From Coffea arabica (lineage: Eukaryota; Streptophyta; Magnoliopsida; Gentianales; Rubiaceae), in NCBI RefSeq assembly GCF_036785885.1, contig NC_092322.1:39515994-39579993 (forward strand): DNA of 64,000 nucleotides, in the 5' to 3' direction. A program made the translations under genes and the position numbers. Shown piece after piece: positions 57,050 to 64,000 of this stretch (its first letter is position 1; each line of letters opens with the position of its first letter). The notes beneath the pieces were generated by a model. That model was given only the letters and a program-made list of their open reading frames with translations, was not told the origin of the DNA and ran no database searches.

Positions 57050-58735
57050 TCAAGTTGGAGCATGGAGATCACAAATGCCCAACTTGTGAAGGAAAGATCC
57101 AAATTGCGACGTCCTAATGGCCTTAGTGAAAATATCAGCTAATTGCGCATGAGTATACACATAAGCTGGGCGAATGGTGCCATCCTGTATGGCATCGCGG
57201 ACAAAATGACAGTCAACCTCGATATGCTTGGTGCGCTCATGAAAGACAGGATTAGCAGCAATATGTAGAGCAGCCTGACTATCACAATATAAGAGCATCG
57301 GTTGAGAATGGAAAATCCCAAGATCACATAATAAAGCTTTTAACCATTTTAACTCGGAAGTAGTTGTAGCCATGGAGCGATATTCTGCCTTAGCGGAAGA
57401 ACGAGATACAATAGGTTGTTTCTTTGTTTTCCAGGATACTGGTGAATTTTCAAGAAACACCAGCCACCCAGTTAATGACCGGCGAGTCAAAGGACAACTA
57501 GCCCAGTCAGAATCACACCAAGCAGAGAGCTGCAAGTCACAGTCAGCCCATAGCAAGATACCTTGGCCGGGATGACTTTTTAAATACCGAACAACACGCA
57601 AAGCAGCTTCCCAATGTGCCACACGAGGTGCTTGCATAAACTGAGCTAAAATATGAACACAATAAGATAGCTCAGGACGAGTCACCAATAAATAAATAAG
57701 ACGTCCAACCAAATGCCGGTAACGCTCAGGAGTGTCAAAATGAGCACTGTCAGCCAAAGCTAAACAATGATTCTGCTCAAGAGGAAAGGCAGCCGGTTTG
57801 CTACCTAAAAGACCAGCCTCAGAAATAATATCTAACGCATATTTGCATTGACACAAGAAAATTCCTTCAGGACTGCGAGCGACCTCAATACCAAGAAAGT
57901 ACTTGAGGGCACCTAAATCTTTCATATGAAAACAAGTGCTCAAGTAATTCTTGAATTGATGAATAGTCGAGCTATCATTTCCTGAAATAATAAGATCATC
58001 AACGTAAACCAAAACATGAACCTCAGCGGCATGACGACGCAGGGTAAACAATGAGTAGTCTGCATAAGATTGAATAAAGCCATATTGCTTTAAAGCAGTA
58101 CTAAGTTTGGCAAGCCAACACCGGGGAGCCTGTTTCAACCCGTATAAAGATTTCTTCAGACGACAAACAAGGTTAGGCTGGGGAGGAGAAAACCCTGGTG
58201 GAGGTCGCATGTACACCTCTTCCTTCAAATCACCATGAAGAAAAGCATTGTGAACATCCATTTGATGAAGTTCCCAATTGCGTGCAGCCACTACTGCAAG
58301 AAAAGTGCGAACGGTGACCAGTTTCACAACAGGAGCAAACGTTTCATTATAATCAATGCCCTCAACTTGGCGATTGCCAAGAATGACCAATCTGGCCTTG
58401 TACCGTTCGATAGTACCATTAGAATGGTACTTGATGCGATAAACCCATTTACAACCAATGGACTTCTTGCCAGGAGGTTAATGCGTCAACTCCCAAGTGC
58501 CATTAGTCTCCAAGGCCTGTAGCTCATGTTGCATAGCCGCACGCCAACAGTCATGTACAACAGCCTCAGTATATGTAGAAGGTTCAAGTCCAGCAGTAAG
58601 AGTAGCAAGACAGTCCCTGTGTCATAAAGAAAATCGATCATAGTTCATAAAATGTGCTATAGGATAGGTCGTACTTGAGGACGGCGATTGGATCGATGAA
58701 CAAGCGGGGGAAGGGCTCGACGTGGTGATTGTGTT
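57050..58735 (-). pseudogene. Copia reverse transcriptase and RNase H
   Basis: The open part 58390-57050 has QMDVHNAFL (first catalytic Asp, about residue 45), YVDD (129-132) and an RNase H domain with a WCDSDWA strand, an SSAKAEYRSMA helix and a YCDSQAA strand. It ends KLGICDLHAPT. Upstream codons in the same frame are interrupted by TAA (first base 58480) and TGA (first base 58624). No frameshift was found. Confidence 0.93.
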
Positions 58736-58747
58736 TGTCACAAAATC

Positions 58748-59944
58748 TCAAAGAAGTACTGATTGTTGCTTAGATCGATGACCGCGGCCCAGAAGCTCCT
58801 CAGGTTGCTCATCAGTAGGACAAGAGGATTCGCCAAGATGATCGAGCTCTGGTTCATCCCGTAGAACTACGGGAATAGGCTCAGACTCAGGCTCGCCAAT
58901 AGATTCAAGTTCCGGCTCAGAGACAACCTCATCAACACCAGTAGGCAATGCAGAAGAAGGAGCAGTGACAGGAGAGGACACAGGAGCAGAATAAGGAAAA
59001 GTGGATTCAGAAAAAATCACATCACGCGATACAAGGTATTCATGAGTATCTAAATCATAAACATGCCACCCTTTTTTTCGGTATGGATAACCGACAAAAA
59101 CACAGCGCCTACTCCGACTCGCAAATTTGTCCCCTTTGCGATCTTGATTATGAACAAAACACAAACAGCCAAAAGTTCGGAGATGATCATAAGAAGGAGG
59201 TTTTCCATATAAAATCTCATAAGGAGTTTTCCTATGTAAAAGAGCAGAAGGTCTGCGATTAATTAAGTATCCGGCAGTCAAAATACATTCGCCCCAAAAT
59301 TGAATAGGCAAATGTTCCTGAAACATTAACGCCCGACCAACATTTAGAATGTGTTGGTGTTTGCGTTCAACACGGCCATTTTGTTGAGGCGTGCCCTTGC
59401 AAGAAGTTTCAAATATCACACCATGCTCAGCAAAATAAGGCTTCAAAGAATTGAACTCAGTGTCGTTATCACTACGAACCACTTTAACTTGTTTGTTGAA
59501 TTGTCTATGTACGTAGGAAAAGAAATTGCGCATGGTTTGAGGAACAGCAGTCTTATCATTTTGAAGAAAAATCCAAACAGCACGAGAACAATCATTAACA
59601 AGTGTTAAAAAATAAATAGCACTAGTAGAGGATGGGGTACGATAGGGTCCCCATAAATCACAATGTATGAGTTCAAAAACATTCAAAGAATGATGATCAC
59701 TAAGCGGAAAATGTGCGCGACTCTGTTTTGCACGAAGACAAACTTCACAGACTTTATTGGTCAAGCTACTAGACCCTCGAGAGCCAACATGAGGAAGCAT
59801 CTCAATTATTTTAGTGGAGGGGTGACCCAACCGGTTATGCCAGAGATCAAACGTGCTTGAGTCACCAGTCTTAATTGCATTTACGGTAGAGGAGCCACAA
59901 AAATAATAGAGCCCTTCCCGCTGTTCATCCATTCCAATCAACAT
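58748..59944 (-). pseudogene. Copia integrase
   Basis: A zinc site (HNRLGHPS, then CEVCLRAKQ) is followed by the D,D,E core (IHCDLWGPY, VVRSDNDTEF, NGRVERKHQ) and a Pro/Glu-rich C-terminal linker. The frame is in phase with the domains on both sides. TGA at 58750-58748 ends it, and a TAG at 59962-59960 precedes it. Confidence 0.93.
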
Positions 59945-59959
59945 CCTCGAAGTGCGGCC

Positions 59960-60936
59960 CTATATTGCACATAAAATGTCAGTAAATAATAGGAAGCAAT
60001 TATTCTGACGAATTAATTGAGACACAGAGATCAAATTGCAAGTCAGATTTGGTACATAAAGCACATCATGCAAGGTTAAGTGGTTGTTTAACACAGCCAC
60101 CCCTGCCTTCGTTGCCATAACAGATTCACCATTAGGAAGTCCCACCAGACACCCCATCAAATCCTGGAGATCAATTAAGAGTTCTAGATTGCCTGTCATG
60201 TGATTAGAGGCTCCGGTGTCGATAATCCATGTCACATTTGTTTTCTTACCAGTCATCTTTAGTGTAGGTTTTGTTTGTGCATTAAGGAAAGTCCGCAATA
60301 TTTGCCATTGGTCCTCAGTTATTCCTGTGAGACCATTTTGATTCAAACGTCCTTCAAGAGCTTCATTAGTAGATGACCCAGAAGCCATAGCTGCATGCGT
60401 CTGGCCTCCACGTCCTCCCCCACGGCCTCGTCCAATTCCTTTGCCTCGGCCTGTGCCTCTCCCGACACCATGAGTACGATCTCCCCACCAGTCAGGATAA
60501 CCAATCAATTGGAAACAATTGGCTGCTTCATGACCAGTGCGTTTGCAGTGAGTGCAGAATCTGGTTGGATCTTTCACCATCTCACGCCCACGCCCCGGAT
60601 TGATTTGTGCAACAAAACTCATCACTTCACCTTTCATTTCTTTAGACGAGCTAGCAGTGTGAACCTGCTCTTCTCGAATCATAGAAGCATAGACTTTGTT
60701 CATATTGGGCAATGGATCACTACCCAATATGGTGGAACGTATCGTGCCATATATATCAGAATTAAGTCCCACAAGAAATTGATGTACCTTCTCATCTTCA
60801 GCTCTCTTATCAAATGTTTTCGTTAAGTTGCATGTACACCGTCCACAATGATACATCGGAATCGCATCGTGGTCTGCCAATTTTTCCCAAAGCTTTTTCA
60901 TCCGGCCATAATAATCACTAATGGTTGAGTTTCCTT
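59960..60936 (-). pseudogene. Copia GAG C-terminal part and protease
   Basis: GAG continues from the stop at 60937-60935. It holds a CCHC knuckle (CTHCKRTGHEAANC) followed by GYPDWWGDR, a GRGRGGGRGG run, and a protease with IIDTGASNHMT (Asp-Thr-Gly intact). The frame ends at TAG 59962-59960. Confidence 0.93.
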
Positions 60937-61351
60937 ACTTACATTCGACAATGGCAACCTTATGTTGAATGCGAGGCCCATTTGTCACACGAAATCTTTC
61001 CCTGATATCTTGCCAGAGATCGAAGGCACTATCCTTGTAAGAGATGGTGGATCTGAGTGTCGACTCAATAGTATTGAAAATCCACGAGACCAACATCGAG
61101 TTCACTGTATACCAATCTTCAAGATCACCAGAGTCATCATCGGGACGTTGGATTGTGCCATCCAGGAACCCCAATTTCTTCTTCGAACGCATAGACATAC
61201 AAATAGCTTTGGCCCATTCATCATAATTATCACCCTTCAGTTGAACATGGGTAACCAGATTTTCAGGATTGTCATTAGGATTTAGATCATATGGGGAGGT
61301 TACTCTCTTTTTGGATGAGTTACCATCCTTCTTATTATCGGAAGTGGCCAT
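60935..61351 (-). pseudogene. Copia GAG N-terminus
   Basis: Starts at ATG 61351, 69 bp from the LTR and just after the primer site. It carries the copia GAG N-terminal pattern (VQLKGDNYDEWAKA, then AFDLWQDIRERF). TAA at 60937-60935 interrupts the frame, which is open again afterwards in phase. Confidence 0.92.
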
Positions 61352-61406
61352 GCACGAGAAGGAAAGAGATCAATGAATAAAGTCTATTGAAGAATCAGAG
61401 CACAAG

Positions 61407-61419
61407 GCTCTGATACCAT
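61407..61419 (-). other. Primer binding site of the copia element
   Basis: The complement reads TGGTATCAGAGCC, matching the 3' end of plant initiator Met tRNA, immediately next to the 5' LTR end. Confidence 0.95.
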
Positions 61420-61611
61420 GACAAGATTTGTGCGGCCAAAAATCCTTCATATCATTAGCATAGCAATTATCTATATATACATGTGAGTACAGAACCCTAC
61501 CAGCAATTACGTTAGGTCTCCTATTAATTAGGAGAAGAATATGCTAACTATGATATATACAAGAGATATATACAAAGTTGATACATATCTTGATAGATAT
61601 ATATCTTGACA
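61420..61611 (-). repeat. Copia 5' LTR (right)
   Basis: 192 bp, read on minus as TGTCAAGATA...CTTGTCA. It keeps the full outer end missing from the left LTR. Confidence 0.9.
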
Positions 61612-61616
61612 AACCC

Positions 61617-61870
61617 TCATCGTCCTGTCCTTGTCTAGTATATGTAGCGATAGGGTTTCGTTGAATTGTTTGAATGATTGTGCCATGGTAGTCCTGTCCG
61701 TCACCTCCCTCGGTGCCTTCTCGGTGTCTGACGAAGAGCCAGTTGCCTGCTCTACATATTTGTCCCTATGTTTTCAGACTCGAATCGGGAATTGACTCTG
61801 CCGAACTCAAGGATCAGGAGTCAATGGGTTTGATCGAGATCGATAGGAGGTCGAACTAGATGACATCACA
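61617..61870 (-). pseudogene. LINE ORF1, upstream part
   Basis: On the minus strand the sequence reaching the copia site is open in the frame that continues at 56860 (RNPIATYTRQGQDDE leading into GFMVVV). A parallel frame is also long and open, so the exact frame further upstream is not certain. The LINE 5' end is not visible; a (TA)n repeat follows. Confidence 0.55.
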
Positions 61871-61876
61871 AATACG

Positions 61877-61877
<1 letters not shown>

Positions 61878-61929
<52 letters not shown>
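61878..61929. repeat. (TA)n microsatellite
   Basis: About 25 uninterrupted TA units. Confidence 0.98.
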
Positions 61930-61930
<1 letters not shown>

Positions 61931-62149
61931 CTGCAAATCAAATTTACAAAATATAACCAAAGAATCCAATCATCTAAATTTATATCCAATTCACCAAATT
62001 CATCCATACTCTCAAAATTTATAAAATAGAAATCCCATACATGTTTAATCCTTGACAAATAGCAATCCAAATAAGGTAACAAGTTTATGTTCAATCCTTG
62101 ATAAATATCAATCTAAATAAAGCAACATGTTCAATTTCTAAACCGAAGA

Positions 62150-64000
62150 ACTATCTAAGCCAATCTTCATCTTCATCTTCATCATCCTTATCTCCAATTT
62201 CATAACTTTCCAAATCGATATCATCAAGATCATCCTCATCATCAAGTTGCGCAATATTTGTGTCTTTGTTACCTAAAAATCATTTAAATACTCATACATA
62301 AAAATATTTAAAAACAGGCAAGAACTAAAAAGAAACTTAGATAAAGTTAGCAAATATAATCTTACCTAATTGAGAGGGTCCATTCTCACTAGTTTTGGGA
62401 AATTCTTCTTCAATTATTTCTTCTAACTCATCATAATCAAGCTCTCCTTCTTATTTCTCAACAACTATCCAAAATTCAACTTTATTAATTGTTTCATAAT
62501 CCATCAGATCATAAGATCTCTTTTTATATGAAAGCCTACAATGAAAAAAAAGAGCAAAAAAAAAAAGAAGTAAGAAATTTTTTAAAATTAATAAATTTAC
62601 AAAAGAAAGCAAGCATGTATAATAGTAATTCCATACCTATTATTCAAACATAAATTATAATGAATATAAACAAGATCATTCAACTTTTGATACTCAAGTC
62701 TATTTCTCTTTTTGGTATGAATGCGTTCAAATACACTCGAATTGCATTCACATCCCGAAAAAGAAGAAGTTTGGCTCAAGAGTTTAATTGCTATCTTCTG
62801 TAAATATGGAGCATCATTACCAAACAATCTCCACCACTCATCGATATTAGTAAGACATAATTATTACTCTTTCTTAAAGAAAGATAACAAAAGTAATTGT
62901 TAACATAACCAATGTGAAATTAAAGTAAGCATACTTGGATGGATAGTTTTGTAAATATTTTGAGCAAATTGAAATCCAAAACTTTGGTCCTTTGACCTAA
63001 ACATTGATATTTCATCCATCATATATTGAAGTCCATCCATTTTCAACTTTTGCATGACTTCTAAAACACTTTTCATAATCTCATGCATGTGACAAGGGCC
63101 ATCTTTGTCATATGGGAAGGCTAGATTCAACCAAAAGGGAGCCGCATAAAGATTTTTTTTTCAACAAATTATCCCACCTGCTATCAATTATATCAATGTA
63201 TAGGTCGTAGAACTTTTTCTTATTCTTCAACAATTTTTTAATGCCATTAAGAACTCTTCACATACCTTCATATACATAACCCAATGATAGTTTTTTATTA
63301 GAATCACAAATACGCAACAAGCGCATACTTAGACCCATGATTCTCACAATAATCAAATAATTATTTCAAAACTTGCCATCAACAACAATTTTTTGGATTT
63401 CTTTATCTTTTTCATTTTTTAACTCTCTCTTGTATGCACTAGAAGTCACTAAAGCCTCCAAATGCTGTTTCAAATCATGAAGATTCTTCAAAACAATAAA
63501 ATTAGTACCAAATCGTGTTTTCACAAGACAAAATTATGAACATACACAGTGACTCTTGAAGCAAGAGTGATTACATTTTTCACACAAGTCATTTCTCCAA
63601 TATCTTTCATAATTAAATTCAAACAATGTGCTACGCAAGGAGACCAACTAATTGTAGAATATTTTTTGGAAAATAATCGACCAACAGTGTTATAATTACT
63701 TGCATTATCTATGGCCATGTGAACGACATTACTAGGTCCAACAATCTCAAAAATTTTAGAAAATAGGTTACACAAATATTCAGCATTAGACTCAAAATCT
63801 GAAACATCAACAGATTTGATAAATGAGATCCCACTAGGACAATAGACCAAAAAATTGATCAAGTTTCTTTGCCTATTATCCTTCCAACCATCACCCATAA
63901 TTGTGCAACCAGTTTTAGCCCATTTACTACGTAAATTTTTAATAATTAATTCAACTTGTTTCTTTGCATCTTTCAACAAATTTACCCTTAAAGCATGATA
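62150..64000 (-). pseudogene. hAT transposase relic (DUF659 type), runs off edge
   Basis: On the minus strand, 63979-63521 encodes a DUF659 hAT transposase core (TGCTIMGDGWKDNRQR, then HMAIDNASNY and CVAHCLNLIMKDIGEM). A frameshift near 63525 and a stop near 63388 follow. 63170-62900 continues (FPYDKDGPCHMHEIMKSV). 62900-62640 carries the C-terminal dimerisation region (LFGNDAPYLQKIAIKLLSQ, then SSVFERIHTKKRNRLEYQ). An acidic Asp/Glu-rich tail lies at about 62260-62160. The N-terminal BED finger lies beyond the window. The breaks show a dead copy. It is not obviously related to the hAT MITEs here, whose ends are not visible next to it. Confidence 0.85.

Larger units (their letters stand above)
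56866..61611 (-). mobile_element. Ty1/copia retrotransposon, complete, 4.7 kb
   Basis: A perfect 5-bp duplication, AACCC, flanks it. The LTRs (56866-57042 and 61420-61611) share about 174 bp with three C/T-type differences by eye; the left one lacks about 16 bp at a repeated ATCTTGA. The minus strand has a perfect TGGTATCAGAGCC primer site directly after the 5' LTR (61407-61419) and a GAGGGGGGG polypurine tract before the 3' LTR (57042-57055). GAG, protease, integrase, RT and RNase H are all present in one frame. The short LTR and the GAG knuckle followed by a GYPDWW motif suggest the Ale/Retrofit group. It sits inside ORF1 of a LINE. Confidence 0.95.

Noticed and set aside
61878..61929. (TA)n as a hairpin terminator or origin
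   Set aside because: A plain plant microsatellite; nothing supports a specific function.
1..64000. Search for CRISPR arrays, tRNA or rRNA genes and bacterial operons
   Set aside because: None seen; the content is eukaryotic plant repeats and one NLR gene.

Overview
This window is a stretch of plant nuclear genome, most likely a eudicot of the asterid group. The intact gene is an R1-type (late blight resistance-like) NLR, a type abundant in asterids, and the sequence is AT-rich and packed with plant retrotransposons, MITEs, SINEs and a pararetrovirus relic. No bacterial-style operons, rRNA, tRNA genes or CRISPR arrays are visible. The species cannot be named from the sequence. I found no new molecular system; the interest lies in the nesting and decay of the elements and in an NLR cluster.

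Left part (1-8555): one copy (A) of a non-coding LTR element (LARD-like, minus orientation) carries two giant solo LTRs, 93-3115 (Ty3/gypsy, Tekay-like) and 3777-7212 (Ty3/gypsy, Tat/Ogre-like). Each is bounded by a perfect 5-bp target duplication. A mostly featureless stretch follows (8556-10504) with a small CG-rich palindromic repeat patch.

10505-20269: a promoter-like stretch precedes an endogenous caulimovirid (pararetrovirus) fragment (coat protein zinc-knuckle region, then the start of the protease). It is cut inside the protease active-site motif by a two-and-a-bit-copy tandem array of about 1.8 kb units. Each unit carries a decayed RNase H-like gene and a hAT-type MITE. The array runs straight into a plus-strand L1-type LINE (ORF1 tail, broken ORF2, poly(A)).

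20270-26914: a minus-strand LINE fragment with its own 15-bp target duplication is split by a complete 3912-bp LARD (copy B, two 709-bp LTRs). A possible orphan terminal exon, a SINE-like piece and a Mutator-type MITE follow.

29354-34979: a complete but mutated Ty1/copia element (plus strand, 576-bp LTRs).

35590-51780: an NLR cluster on the minus strand. It has one decayed copy (35590-37240), one intact 1284-residue R1-like NLR (42198-46052) and a third locus that keeps only upstream flank (about 50940-51780). MITEs (two copies of one 0.8-kb hAT family, one Mutator-like foldback), a homopurine tract and a SINE lie between them.

52277-61870: a SINE with target duplication, then a long decayed minus-strand LINE whose ORF1 is interrupted by a complete Ty1/copia element (56866-61611, minus). 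That copia polyprotein stays in one frame and is broken only by five nonsense codons, all explainable by C-to-T change. 61878-64000: a (TA)n microsatellite and a degraded hAT transposase (DUF659 type) running off the right edge.

The only gene likely to make a working host protein is the NLR.
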